A DNA stretch of 64,000 nucleotides from Hirschia maritima DSM 19733 (GCF_000378345.1 NZ_KB899547.1:186001-250000); one strand, 5' to 3'; positions 24,144-34,234 are shown, counted from the stretch's first letter. Notes: generated by a model not told the origin, from the sequence alone. A program made the numbers and translations.

Positions 24144-25592
24144 ATGTCTATTTCAGAAGCTATTGGAAACGGCGTTAATGCTGTGGTTGCCCCTGTGTCG
24201 GGCTTTCTCGATTCCATTATTTTTTATTCAATTATGGTCAATGGAACCAAGCTGCCCTTGATTGTGGTCTGGCTCATTTGTGCGGCTTTGTTTTTCACGC
24301 TGTATCTAGGCAGTATCAACTTTCGCGGTGTTAAGCACGCGATTGAGCTGCTCAAGCGAAAACCTAAAGCAGGGGTTGGCGGCGAAATTTCTGCTGTTCA
24401 AGCTCTAACAACGGCATTGTCGGGTACAGTAGGACTTGGAAATATTGCTGGTGCTGCGATCGCCATTTCAATTGGTGGTCCGGGGGCAGCGCTTTGGATG
24501 GTGTTAGCTGGCTTTTTTGGGATGTCGACAAAGTTTGTTGAATGTACTTTGGCGGTTAAATATCGTGATGTGCACGAAGATGGGACTGTATCAGGTGGTC
24601 CCATGTATTACCTGTCTAAAGGTTTGAAGAATAAAGGCATGCCGCGTACAGGGCGTGTATTGGCCGTGATGGTGGCCGTGGCATTTCCTTTTGCATCACT
24701 CAACATGTATCAGGTCAACCAAAGCCATGCCCAATTCGCGCATGCGACTGGATTAGATCAGCCTCTTTTGTATGGGATTGTGCTGTCTGCATTGGTTGGT
24801 GCAGCGATCATTGGAGGCATTAAGTCAATTGGGGCTGTTGCGGAAAAAATCGTACCGACCATGTGTGGTTTGTATCTGATTGGTGGTCTTATTGTTTTAG
24901 GCGTGAATGCAGCAGAGGTTCCTCGTGCAATTGGGTTGATTTTCAGTGAAGCTTTCAACCCAACAAGTGTTGGTGGTGGCATTATCGGTGCGTTGGTTGC
25001 GGGTGTGAAGCGCGCTGTTTATTCCAATGAGGCAGGGCTTGGTACGTCAGCGATTGCGCACTCTGCTGTGAAGACAGATCAACCGCTAACAGAAGGCTTT
25101 GTCTCCCTTTTAGAGCCACTGATAGATAGTTGTATCGTGTGTTTTATGACGGCAATTATTGTTGTCGTAACAGGTGCATATCTGGGGGATGGTGAAGGGG
25201 TGGTCATTACCTCAAACGCATTTTCGACAGTACTGCCATGGTTTCCAATTATTCTAACAGTGTCGGTGATCCTGTTCGCCTACACATCGATAATTAGTTG
25301 GTTTTATTATGGTTTGAAAGGCTTCACCTATCTGGTGGGGGAACGCAAAAAAATAATCATGGGATACAAGGTTTTCTATTGTATCCAGCTTGCCGCTGCT
25401 GCCGTTATTCCTCTGGATAAGATGATAGAATTGGCAGACAGTTTGAATTTTGTGTTGGCGATTCCAAATCTCATCGGTCTTTATTTCCTTGCGGGTGAGG
25501 TCAAAAAAGACCTCAAGGAGTATTGGCCAAACCGCAAGAAATATTTGGAAGAATCAAATACTGATGACAGCGAGATAAAAGCTAATCAGTAA
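24144..25592 (+). CDS. AGCS-family sodium:amino acid (alanine/glycine) symporter
   Basis: A 482-residue polytopic inner-membrane carrier with about eleven TM helices. AGCS signatures: TALSGTVGLGNIAGAAIAISIGGPGA, FFGMSTKFVECTLAVKYR, and ANEAGLG-type SNEAGLGTSAIAHSA. It imports alanine or glycine with sodium. The start is set at 24144, five nt behind GAGGGG. The frame begins earlier with TTG 24123 and ATG 24141. Its 3' end overlaps convergent serB by 11 bp. Confidence 0.92.
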   Translation: MSISEAIGNGVNAVVAPVSGFLDSIIFYSIMVNGTKLPLIVVWLICAALFFTLYLGSINFRGVKHAIELLKRKPKAGVGGEISAVQALTTALSGTVGLGNIAGAAIAISIGGPGAALWMVLAGFFGMSTKFVECTLAVKYRDVHEDGTVSGGPMYYLSKGLKNKGMPRTGRVLAVMVAVAFPFASLNMYQVNQSHAQFAHATGLDQPLLYGIVLSALVGAAIIGGIKSIGAVAEKIVPTMCGLYLIGGLIVLGVNAAEVPRAIGLIFSEAFNPTSVGGGIIGALVAGVKRAVYSNEAGLGTSAIAHSAVKTDQPLTEGFVSLLEPLIDSCIVCFMTAIIVVVTGAYLGDGEGVVITSNAFSTVLPWFPIILTVSVILFAYTSIISWFYYGLKGFTYLVGERKKIIMGYKVFYCIQLAAAAVIPLDKMIELADSLNFVLAIPNLIGLYFLAGEVKKDLKEYWPNRKKYLEESNTDDSEIKANQ

Positions 25593-26469
25593 CAAATTCA
25601 GCTTCAGAATAGCCTTGAAAGAATAGCGCAGGGATTAGGCTTGGACCTTTGATGGAGACATCCGCTTGCGCTGACACAACTGGCTTCGCACAATATGCTA
25701 GGCCCATGCCCGCAGCTTCGATCATTGCTAGGTCATTAGCTCCATCGCCCATGGCGAGAGCATCAGCCGCTGTTGCTCCTGCGATCTCGGCTTCTTCATT
25801 CAAAGCTACAAGTTTTGCTTCTCTTCCGAGAATCGGTAGTCCAACTTCACCAGTCATCTCTTCATTTTCAATGATTAGTGTGTTGGCGCGGTTGTGATGG
25901 AAGCCCGCTAATTCTTGTACGCGGGATGTAAAGAATGTGAAGCCACCAGATACAAGTACACAGCGTGCACCATTTGCTTCCATTGTTTTAACAACTGTGC
26001 GTGCACCTTCATTCAATGTGATACGGGCGTTAAAGCAGTCTTCCAGCACGGATGTTGAGAGGCCTTTGAGCATTTCGACACGTGTCTTTAATGCACCGTC
26101 AAAATCAAGTTCGCCGCGCATCGCGCGTTCAGTGATTTCAGAAACTTCGTCCTTTTTGCCTGCAAAGTCGGCTAATTCATCGATACATTCCTGACCAATG
26201 ATTGTTGAATCCATATCTGAGATTAACAGCTTCTTTTTGCGGTTCGCATCTGGAACAAATGCGAATTCGACAGGGTGATCACCGATTTGGTTTGCGAGCT
26301 TTTCTTGTAGGACTGTTGCTGCGTCTGCTGATACGCTGGTTTCTTTACAATCCCATGTTTCACCACCAAGATCGGCAATATCATTCGAATTGCTATTGGC
26401 TTCGATAAGAATTTGATCGATTAGAGAAGACTGGCTGTCAGTTTTTTTTGCGGCGATAACAAGTTTCAT
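25582..26469 (-). CDS. serB: Phosphoserine phosphatase
   Basis: Last step of serine synthesis, a HAD-family phosphatase of 295 residues. The nucleophile motif DMDSTIIGQEC is followed by motif II (LVSGGFTFF) and GDGANDLAM (motif IV). An N-terminal ACT-like region (MKLVIAAKK...) of about 80 residues precedes the catalytic domain. The frame is open to 26631, but the SerB N-terminus starts at MKLVI (26469), leaving a 61-bp divergent gap to miaA. Confidence 0.94.
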   Translation of the reverse strand: MKLVIAAKKTDSQSSLIDQILIEANSNSNDIADLGGETWDCKETSVSADAATVLQEKLANQIGDHPVEFAFVPDANRKKKLLISDMDSTIIGQECIDELADFAGKKDEVSEITERAMRGELDFDGALKTRVEMLKGLSTSVLEDCFNARITLNEGARTVVKTMEANGARCVLVSGGFTFFTSRVQELAGFHHNRANTLIIENEEMTGEVGLPILGREAKLVALNEEAEIAGATAADALAMGDGANDLAMIEAAGMGLAYCAKPVVSAQADVSIKGPSLIPALFFQGYSEAEFVTD

Positions 26470-26530
26470 TGAACCCGTACCCTTCAGACTGGATTTGGTG
26501 CGACAAGCTTTTAAAGAGGGGTAGCTCATC

Positions 26531-27475
26531 GTGCGAATGCCGCCAGCAATACTGATCCACGGGCCAACTGCAAGCGGAAAAACAGATTTATCTATAGCAT
26601 TGGCCAAAGAATTGGGTGGTGAGATCATCAATTCAGATGCAATGCAGGTGTATACTGATCTATCAATTTTATCTGCTCGACCATCTGAGGCTGAAGTCGC
26701 ACAGGCACCGCATCACATGTTTGGACATGTAGATGGAGCAGAGCGGTATTCAACTGGATTATGGCTTAAAGATGCGATCGAGAGGATTGAAGAAATTCAA
26801 TCTAGAGGGAAAGTTCCAATATTGGCTGGAGGGACGGGCCTATATCTCTCTGCTTTAGTGCATGGTCTTTCAAAAGTGCCAGATGTTCCTGAAGACATTA
26901 AACGTGATACATTGGCTCAAATTGAAGCGGATCGAGAGGCAGCTCATGAAACTCTATCTTTGGTCGATCCAGAAGCGGCAGCGAGAATTAAGCCTTTAGA
27001 CATTCAAAGACTGACGCGTGCTCTGGAGGTGTTTTATCACACGGGTAAGCCGATCACCTCGTTTCAAACACCGGAGCCGCCTTATTTCAAAAAAGGAGAA
27101 TGGGTTGGGTTTGCGTTGACGCCGGACCGCGCTGAGCTTTATGCGCGTATCAATTCCAGATACGATAAAATGCTTGAAACAGGTGCGCCAGATGAAGCGC
27201 GCGTATTGTATGAACGTGGCTTACCCAGTGATCTGCCTATTATGCGCGCGCACGGCATGCCGGGCTTTTGTGAATACTTTAACGGAAAAGTTTCACTCGA
27301 GGAGTCCATCGAGCGAGGCAAAAGGGATACGCGGCGCTATGCTAAACGCCAATTTACGTGGATTGCGCATCAGTTTCCATTATGGGCAAGAATTCCATCA
27401 AAATGTCTGGATGTTCGAAAAAAGGTGATATGTTCTATTCATCATGAGATTGACGAAAGAGATTTCAACGGTTAA
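26531..27475 (+). CDS. miaA: tRNA dimethylallyltransferase
   Basis: Adds dimethylallyl to A37 of tRNAs reading UNN codons. The 314-residue protein shows the P-loop HGPTASGKTDLS, DAMQVYTDL, GGTGLYL and the RRYAKRQFTW motif near the C-terminus. GAGGGG 9 nt before the GTG at 26531 supports that start, although an ATG follows two codons later. It is divergent from serB. The ilv leader follows 30 bp after its stop. Confidence 0.95.
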   Translation: MRMPPAILIHGPTASGKTDLSIALAKELGGEIINSDAMQVYTDLSILSARPSEAEVAQAPHHMFGHVDGAERYSTGLWLKDAIERIEEIQSRGKVPILAGGTGLYLSALVHGLSKVPDVPEDIKRDTLAQIEADREAAHETLSLVDPEAAARIKPLDIQRLTRALEVFYHTGKPITSFQTPEPPYFKKGEWVGFALTPDRAELYARINSRYDKMLETGAPDEARVLYERGLPSDLPIMRAHGMPGFCEYFNGKVSLEESIERGKRDTRRYAKRQFTWIAHQFPLWARIPSKCLDVRKKVICSIHHEIDERDFNG

Positions 27476-27505
27476 AGCCTTTCCAACAGTTTTTTGGGAA
27501 AGATC

Positions 27506-27559
27506 ATGCGCAACGCATCAATCGTAATTCTGGTTATCAGCCCGGCATCCCTCGCATAG
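27506..27559 (+). CDS. ilvBN leader peptide
   Basis: A 17-codon frame with GGGAAAG upstream, encoding MRNASIVILVISPASLA. Six consecutive branched-chain residues (I V I L V I) form the control region typical of ilv attenuators. The stop lies inside the first hairpin, ahead of the terminator at 27591. It should sense charged tRNA for Ile, Val and Leu. Not previously called in the large-frame set because of its size. Confidence 0.8.
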   Translation: MRNASIVILVISPASLA

Positions 27560-27614
27560 CGCGAAAGGGGATGTCGGGTTTATGAAAACAGGGCTCCAAC
27601 ACGGAGCCCTTTTT
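27541..27614 (+). promoter_or_regulatory. Transcription attenuator of ilvBN
   Basis: Hairpin 1 pairs 27541-27551 (CCCGGCATCCC) with 27568-27578 (GGGATGTCGGG, one G-U). The terminator GGGCTCC/GGAGCCC (27591-27609) is followed by TTTTT. I could not identify the antiterminator pairing by eye. A stretch AGCCC at 27539-27543 can pair with GGGCT at 27591. Confidence 0.75.
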
Positions 27615-27681
27615 CGTGGTTTCGCGTTGCCCTAACTGATCAAAATATTTACTACAAATCATCATTCCCGGAGAAGACCCC

Positions 27682-29463
27682 ATGGCTCCAAAGAATAAAA
27701 AACAAAAGCAAGACGAACAGCAAACTTTGACGGGTGCTGAAATCGTATTGCGCGCTTTAACCGATCAAGGTGTTGATACGGTATTTGGATATCCCGGTGG
27801 TGCCGTACTTCCTATTTACGACGCTATTTATAACCAAAATTCGGTAGAGCACGTTTTGGTGCGGCACGAACAAGGCGCAGGGCATGCTGCTGAAGGGTAT
27901 GCTCGCTCCACTGGTAAGTGTGGTGTTGCTTTGGTGACTTCTGGTCCAGGTGCAACAAACATGGTGACGCCCATTGCAGATGCGATGCTTGACTCAATCC
28001 CGATGGTGGTTTTGACGGGACAAGTTCCCACGCACCTAATCGGAACGGATGCATTTCAAGAGTGTGACACAGTTGGTGTGACGCGTGCGTGTGCTAAGCA
28101 CAATTACCTTGTGAAAGATGTGAACGATTTAGCGCGCGTTATGCATGAAGCATTTTATGTTGCAACAAGTGGACGACCTGGTCCGGTTGTTATTGATATT
28201 CCAAAAGATGTTCAATTTGCCTCTGGTGATTATTGTGGGCCGGAATCTGTTGAGCACCGTACATACCAGCCGCGCACGGAACCAAAAGAAAGACGCATTG
28301 AACAAGCTCTTGAATTGATGAAATCTGCCTCCAAACCGATTTTCTATACTGGTGGCGGTGTGATCAATTCTGGTCCAGAAGCTTCAAAGGTTTTGCGTGA
28401 ATTAGTTGCGGCAACTGGCTTTCCGGTTACATCAACTTTGATGGGACTAGGTGCTTATCCCGGGGAAGATGAAAAATTCCTAGGCATGCTTGGAATGCAC
28501 GGTTCATATGAAGCAAATAATGCGATGCATGATTGTGATGTGATGATCTGTGTGGGCGCGCGTTTTGATGACCGCGTCACAGGGCGATTGGACGCTTTTG
28601 CACCAAATTCCAAGAAGATTCACATTGATATCGATCCATCCTCTATCAATAAAGTTGTGCGCGTTGATGTGCCTGTTGTTGGAGATTGTGAAAAAGCATT
28701 GAAAGCTCTTTTGAAAGGGTGGAAGGCCAACAAGAAGAAAACACCTTCACTTACTGAGTGGTGGGCGCAGATCGAAGAATGGCGTGCGCGTAAGTCTTTT
28801 GCCTATCCGAAGTCAGATAAAGTGGTTAAACCTCAATATGCGATTGAGCGTTTGTATGAGCTAACGAAAGATCGTGACGATGTGTATGTGACCACGGAAG
28901 TTGGTCAACATCAGATGTGGGCGGCTCAGCACTTTAAATTTGCAGAACCTAATCACTGGATGACTTCAGGTGGATTGGGAACAATGGGATATGGATTGCC
29001 GGCGGCGGTTGGTGTTCAAAAAGCTCATCCCGGCGCACTTGTAGTTGATATAGCAGGTGAGGCATCGATCCAGATGTGTATGCAGGAATTTTCAACTGCA
29101 CTTCAGCATAATTTGCCTGTGAAAATATTCATTTTGAACAATGAATGGATGGGTATGGTTCGCCAATGGCAGCAATTGCTACACGGTGAGCGTTATTCAA
29201 GTTCATATTCAGATACACTTCCTGATTTTGTGAAACTCGCTGAAGCAATGGGCGGGCATGGAATTCAATGTAGTGACCCAGCAAAACTTGACGACGCCCT
29301 GTTGGAGATGATCAACCATGATGGGCCGGTTATTTTTGATTGTTTGGTTGAGAAGGCTGAAAATTGTCTTCCGATGATTCCATCGGGTGCTGCGCACAAT
29401 GAGATGATATTGTCAGAGATTACCGGTGATGAAATCGACGAAGACGGTAAGCAGTTGGTGTAG
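27682..29463 (+). CDS. ilvB: Acetolactate synthase, large (catalytic) subunit
   Basis: First common step of Ile/Val/Leu synthesis, a ThDP enzyme of 593 residues. Seen are FGYPGGAVLPIYDA, the conserved Glu in VRHEQGAGHAAEGYA, SGPGATNMVTPIADA and a C-terminal ThDP motif (an EASIQM variant of GDGSFQM, then ILNNEWMGMVRQWQ). GGAGAAG precedes the ATG. It is controlled by the leader/attenuator just upstream and is followed 24 bp later by the regulatory subunit. Confidence 0.96.
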   Translation: MAPKNKKQKQDEQQTLTGAEIVLRALTDQGVDTVFGYPGGAVLPIYDAIYNQNSVEHVLVRHEQGAGHAAEGYARSTGKCGVALVTSGPGATNMVTPIADAMLDSIPMVVLTGQVPTHLIGTDAFQECDTVGVTRACAKHNYLVKDVNDLARVMHEAFYVATSGRPGPVVIDIPKDVQFASGDYCGPESVEHRTYQPRTEPKERRIEQALELMKSASKPIFYTGGGVINSGPEASKVLRELVAATGFPVTSTLMGLGAYPGEDEKFLGMLGMHGSYEANNAMHDCDVMICVGARFDDRVTGRLDAFAPNSKKIHIDIDPSSINKVVRVDVPVVGDCEKALKALLKGWKANKKKTPSLTEWWAQIEEWRARKSFAYPKSDKVVKPQYAIERLYELTKDRDDVYVTTEVGQHQMWAAQHFKFAEPNHWMTSGGLGTMGYGLPAAVGVQKAHPGALVVDIAGEASIQMCMQEFSTALQHNLPVKIFILNNEWMGMVRQWQQLLHGERYSSSYSDTLPDFVKLAEAMGGHGIQCSDPAKLDDALLEMINHDGPVIFDCLVEKAENCLPMIPSGAAHNEMILSEITGDEIDEDGKQLV

Positions 29464-29487
29464 CTTATGGCTGAAGGGAATATAAAA

Positions 29488-30066
29488 ATGACTGATGCAG
29501 AAATTGAAGCTATGCAAGATGCTATGGAGCCCGCGTCTGCTTATGATTTGCACCATGATGAAGATGTAATTGAAAAGCGCACGCTTGCGGTAATGGTAGA
29601 TAACGAGCCGGGTGTACTCGGGCGTGTTGTTGGCCTGTTTTCGGCGCGTGGTTATAACATCGAAAGTCTCACTGTAGCGGAGGTGGACCGCGGATCACAC
29701 ACTTCTCGTATTACGATCGTAAGCCGGGGAACAAATCACACATTGGAGCAGATTGAAGCGCAATTATTGCGTCTTGTTCCGGTTGCGCGTGTGATCGATA
29801 TTACAAATTCAAAATCAGGTATTGAGCGTGAGCTTGCTTTGGTAAAAGTTGCAGGCACAGGTGAAAAACGCGTTGAAGCATTGCGCATAAGTGAGATCTT
29901 CCGTTGCAATGTTATCGATACAACAAATGAAAGCTTCGTGTTTGAAGTCACAGGAACATCTAGCAAGATTGACCAGTTCGTTGATTTGATGGAACCCCTT
30001 GGTCTCGTTGAAGTGTCTCGTACTGGTGTGCTGTCATTGCAGCGCGGTCCGCAAGCTGGAGCGTAA
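29488..30066 (+). CDS. ilvN: Acetolactate synthase, small (regulatory) subunit
   Basis: Binds valine and controls the large subunit. The protein (192 residues) has an N-terminal ACT domain (TLAVMVDNEPGVLGRVVGLFSARGYNIESLTV) and a C-terminal ALS_SS domain (ELALVKVAGTGEKRVEALRISEIFRCNVID). I prefer the ATG at 29488, about 10 nt behind GAAGG. The frame also allows ATG 29467, 3 bp after ilvB. It lies in the ilv operon. Confidence 0.94.
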   Translation: MTDAEIEAMQDAMEPASAYDLHHDEDVIEKRTLAVMVDNEPGVLGRVVGLFSARGYNIESLTVAEVDRGSHTSRITIVSRGTNHTLEQIEAQLLRLVPVARVIDITNSKSGIERELALVKVAGTGEKRVEALRISEIFRCNVIDTTNESFVFEVTGTSSKIDQFVDLMEPLGLVEVSRTGVLSLQRGPQAGA

Positions 30067-30072
30067 TTAAGA

Positions 30073-30816
30073 ATGTCATCGGCAATTCAGATACCTGCCA
30101 TGCTTGACCACTTAACGGTTCCGGAAACGGAAGCGGATGTGGAAGCATGGTTGAATGAGTTGCCGAACGCGAAGAGTGCTCAAATCGTTTCTTTTGTGAA
30201 TGCGCATGCAGTTAATTTGATGGTGAAGGATGAGGGGCTCTTTAGGGCGCTTACCAATTCCAATACCTTGTTGCGTGATGGATCGGGAATGAAAATTCTA
30301 ATGAATTGGCTTGGACGAGAGCCGGGTGCCAATCTCAACGGAACGGATTTAATTCCTCGCATAATTGAGCGCTTTAAAGGCAAGAAAATTTCTGTGTATG
30401 GAACGCAAGAACCATGGTTGTCTAAAGGGTGCGATGAGATTGTCGCGCGAGGTGGCGATATTGTTTCAAAGCTTGATGGCTTTCAGGAAACCAAAGCCTA
30501 TGCGGATGACATAAGCGCCGTTCAACCTGATCTGATTATTTTGGCTATGGGCATGCCCAAACAAGAATTAGTTTCAATGGCACTGCGTGACGGAGCTGAG
30601 CATTCCTGCACAATCGTGAATGGTGGAGCCATCATTGATTTCCTAGCTGAACGCGTTAATCGCGCGCCATTAGTGTGGCGAAAATTAGGGATGGAATGGT
30701 TGTACCGACTGATTCAAGAACCCAAACGACTGTTCAATCGCTATGTGATTGGAAATGTCGTTTTTCTAACTCGTGGCCTTGTCTTGCGCATGGCAAATAC
30801 AAACAAAACAAACTGA
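30073..30816 (+). CDS. WecG/TagA/CpsF-family glycosyltransferase (GT26)
   Basis: A 247-residue glycosyltransferase that adds a sugar to a lipid-linked intermediate during surface-polysaccharide assembly. The family core is clear: FVNAHAVNLM, LLRDGSGMKI, NGTDLIPRII, DLIILAMGMPKQE and NGGAIIDFLAERVNRAP, with a C-terminal GMEWLYRLIQEPKRLFNRY. It is placed between ilvN and ilvC, 6 bp after the former, so it is probably co-transcribed with an unrelated pathway. Sugar and acceptor are unknown. Confidence 0.88.
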   Translation: MSSAIQIPAMLDHLTVPETEADVEAWLNELPNAKSAQIVSFVNAHAVNLMVKDEGLFRALTNSNTLLRDGSGMKILMNWLGREPGANLNGTDLIPRIIERFKGKKISVYGTQEPWLSKGCDEIVARGGDIVSKLDGFQETKAYADDISAVQPDLIILAMGMPKQELVSMALRDGAEHSCTIVNGGAIIDFLAERVNRAPLVWRKLGMEWLYRLIQEPKRLFNRYVIGNVVFLTRGLVLRMANTNKTN

Positions 30817-30835
30817 ATTCAAATTTGACCCCTAA

Positions 30836-31867
<1,032 letters not shown>

Positions 31868-31891
31868 TTTTCTGCTAGATTGAATTGGACA

Positions 31892-31924
31892 AAGCCCTCA
31901 TTCGTACAGAGTGGGGGCTTTCTT
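31892..31924 (+). terminator. Rho-independent terminator of the ilv operon
   Basis: AAGCCCTCA (31892-31900) pairs with TGGGGGCTT (31912-31920, one T-G pair), followed by TCTTTT. Confidence 0.8.
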
Positions 31925-31992
31925 TTGGCCGAAAATATATTTGAGAATGAATCGCAAATAGCCTTGACGAATGCTGATGTTTGATTGAAGTT

Positions 31993-32011
31993 GATATTGA
32001 AAGTCATTATC
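31993..32011 (+). promoter_or_regulatory. Fur-box-like site
   Basis: GATATTGAAAGTCATTATC matches the classical 19-bp Fur consensus GATAATGATAATCATTATC at 16 of 19 positions. It lies 21 bp before the start of the small gene at 32032. A second, weaker similar segment TTGAGAATGAATCGCAAA lies at 31941-31958. Confidence 0.45.
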
Positions 32012-32031
32012 AATAATGTGGAGATAGAAAA

Positions 32032-32241
32032 ATGAGAGCTGCGCAGAACAATTCAATTAAATGTCTTCCGTTTGAAACGCAGGAAAACTTGATAAATTGG
32101 ATGCAAACGCAAGATTTAATACTTCAACGTTGGCGCGACGAAGTATTAAATCAGCCAGAAGCCGATGTGCGGTTTGTAGAGCGTTTGGAGGCGCATCGCT
32201 CATGGCTTCAATGGGAAATGAACCAGATAATAAAAGTCTGA
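32032..32241 (+). CDS. Small hypothetical protein, 69 residues, possibly iron-regulated
   Basis: A helical, tryptophan-rich soluble protein (ENLINWMQTQDLILQRWRDEVLNQ, RSWLQWEMNQ). GGAGATAG precedes the start. The main point of interest is a Fur-box-like sequence in its promoter region, suggesting induction under low iron. No cysteine or histidine cluster suggests direct iron binding. It ends exactly where the convergent lipoprotein gene ends (32241/32242). Family not recognised. Confidence 0.6.
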   Translation: MRAAQNNSIKCLPFETQENLINWMQTQDLILQRWRDEVLNQPEADVRFVERLEAHRSWLQWEMNQIIKV

Positions 32242-32622
32242 TTAGCCGTTTGGTTGATTGTCGCCATCAATAGACATGGTTGCTTCAAGCGAGGAGCGTG
32301 GGCAAGGGATGCCTCGTGCTAACCCCATGAGGTAGGCTCGTCTTATTTCACCTCGATTAAACTTTGCTGGCTTTAAAATGCCTTTGTCTTCATCGATGTT
32401 TGGGAGTTGCAGTTTTTCATTTAGATGAGTGATTTCATTTTGAATTGCTGCACATCGTTCTTCATTGGCACCGGCATGAGTTGGCATGTCAGATGCTGTT
32501 GGTCCGTACAATGAAGGTACTGAGTGCGGAATGAAACTGGGTGTGGTTGTTGTGCACGCGGTGAGACTAGAAACAGATGCGATAGCCACAATACATGCAG
32601 CTTTGGTGTTCAATTTGCCCAT
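32242..32622 (-). CDS. Small lipoprotein, hypothetical
   Basis: A 126-residue lipoprotein: signal KAACIVAIASVSSLTAC, with the lipobox cysteine followed by TTTTPSF. The mature part has a helical stretch (NEERCAAIQNEITHLNEKLQL) and RRAYLMGLARGIPCP, with two conserved-looking cysteines. The start at 32622 follows AAAGGGG. The longer frame would add a non-signal leader. No family is recognised. Probably in the outer membrane or periplasm. Confidence 0.65.
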   Translation of the reverse strand: MGKLNTKAACIVAIASVSSLTACTTTTPSFIPHSVPSLYGPTASDMPTHAGANEERCAAIQNEITHLNEKLQLPNIDEDKGILKPAKFNRGEIRRAYLMGLARGIPCPRSSLEATMSIDGDNQPNG

Positions 32623-32739
32623 ACTATACCCCTTTAAAACAACTATCGATTTGCGAATGAACGCGGGCCCCAATCGATAGTCTTCATCAGTAGGCTTACA
32701 TTTTTGTAATATTTGGGCAAGTTATGGATGTAATTAATT

Positions 32740-33399
32740 TTAGAACTTGAAAGATAGTCCTGCATTAACAACAGGGGTAATTCTAAATTCTGCTAATTCT
32801 TCATCTAACCCTTTGGATTGGTTGCTGAAGTGCTCCAAATGGACAAGTGAATCTGAATGTAGCTCATCACTAGTGACTAGAGTCAGGTTGGGGTTTTGTG
32901 AGATCATGGCTCCTGCCATCAACTTGAAGCCCCATGTGTGACGCGTGTTGTTTGAGGTATCTAGACCAAACCCAGTGTACATCGCTGAATCTCCTAATTT
33001 TCCCTGAAGATCTTGCGTATCAAATTGCGATTGGTGAACCGGTGATCCGTTTATGCTGACTGGTGCGGTAATGTTTCTCGCGCCACCAATTGCATTATCT
33101 CCCATGTAAATTGATGTTGAGATAACTATGCCATTGTCAAACGGTTGGATTTTTTCAGAGAAACTGGAGTTTGTGTTTTGGGGGGAGCGATGCTTTGTGT
33201 TGACTGTACGTTTTATGTGGAAAACTGTATCGCTATTCAGGACATGGCTTAGCAATTTTTCTTTTTTAACAACTGCTAGCTTTTCCAATCCTTCTTCCAA
33301 TTCTTTGCCGATAGTATCGACAAATTTAGGAGCGGCAGAAGCAGAATTTCCAAATAAAGATAAAGATATTGCGCCTGCAATAAAGAAGACATTTTTCAT
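32740..33399 (-). CDS. Putative outer-membrane beta-barrel protein
   Basis: A 219-residue exported protein (signal FFIAGAISLSLFGNSASA-AP). The C-terminal half has alternating beta strands (YTGFGLD, WGFKLMAGAMI, FRITPVVNAGLSFKF) and ends in phenylalanine, as outer-membrane barrels recognised by BamA do. Such an end, with a W-G-F-K-L strand before it, is common in small alpha- and gammaproteobacterial barrels. The N-terminal half looks helical or coiled. Function unknown. Confidence 0.55.
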   Translation of the reverse strand: MKNVFFIAGAISLSLFGNSASAAPKFVDTIGKELEEGLEKLAVVKKEKLLSHVLNSDTVFHIKRTVNTKHRSPQNTNSSFSEKIQPFDNGIVISTSIYMGDNAIGGARNITAPVSINGSPVHQSQFDTQDLQGKLGDSAMYTGFGLDTSNNTRHTWGFKLMAGAMISQNPNLTLVTSDELHSDSLVHLEHFSNQSKGLDEELAEFRITPVVNAGLSFKF

Positions 33400-33538
33400 A
33401 ATAACTAACCATCACCACTTCGGATTTTGAACAAAATTATTTGTTTTAAAGGCACAAATAAAATTATTTGGGTGTGCCTGCGTTCAATAATCGCTACATA
33501 TTTAATTGAGAATTATTTTGCAGGATCGAGTTGAAAAC

Positions 33539-34234
33539 ATGGTTAATTCAAATGCTCCAATTGATGGCAATGAAGAAACTCCTGAACCTTCAGAGAGGGA
33601 ACCGATCTTCAATGCTCCACTTAGCATGGTGATGTTGAGTCTGTTGCTATTAGGGCTGCATTTTCTATTCACGTTACAAAGTGACGAAGAAAAAATAGAA
33701 ACTATAATCGATTATGCTTTGTTTCCTAAAAGGTTTTTCTCTGAAATTGGTTCGGAATTAGGATATGCATCAGTGGTTGATGCTGGAATACCTTTCATTA
33801 CGCACGGATTGATGCACGCTGATTGGGCGCACGTTGGACTGAACGCTGTTTTTGCCTTGGCTTTTGGAACAGGTGTTTTGAAGGTGTTTGGGGTGTGGCG
33901 GACATTAACAATTTATGTTTTATCGCAATTTGGAGGGGCGGTATTATTTCTTGCTATGACACAAATTCTTTCCTCTGAAGCAGGATTTGCAATTGGAGCA
34001 TCCGGAGCTGTTTCGGGATTGACTGGCGTGGTGTTTCTATTGATGGCCGGCGGAACAATCGCGACCAAACAATTTGCTCTTCTTAGTAGTGTTTTCGTTT
34101 TCGGAAATATTGTGCTGGCAATTGTTGGTCCCGCTTTGTTTGGAAGTTTAATAGCTTGGGAAGCGCATATTGGTGGGTATGTTGTTGGATGTATTCTGGC
34201 TTCAATCATGCTGAAAACCATTGCTGAAACGTAA
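33539..34234 (+). CDS. Rhomboid-family intramembrane serine protease
   Basis: A 231-residue six-TM protein that cleaves TM helices inside the membrane. The catalytic serine lies in GASGAVSG (S155) and the partner histidine in EAHIGGYVVG (H210). HADWAHVGLNAVFALAFG carries the conserved Asn that stabilises the oxyanion. It has a 25-residue acidic cytoplasmic N-terminus (DGNEETPEPSERE). Start at 33539. A TTG at 33506 would add 11 residues. The substrate is unknown. The window also has HflKC/DegP, so several quality-control systems are close together. Confidence 0.9.
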   Translation: MVNSNAPIDGNEETPEPSEREPIFNAPLSMVMLSLLLLGLHFLFTLQSDEEKIETIIDYALFPKRFFSEIGSELGYASVVDAGIPFITHGLMHADWAHVGLNAVFALAFGTGVLKVFGVWRTLTIYVLSQFGGAVLFLAMTQILSSEAGFAIGASGAVSGLTGVVFLLMAGGTIATKQFALLSSVFVFGNIVLAIVGPALFGSLIAWEAHIGGYVVGCILASIMLKTIAET

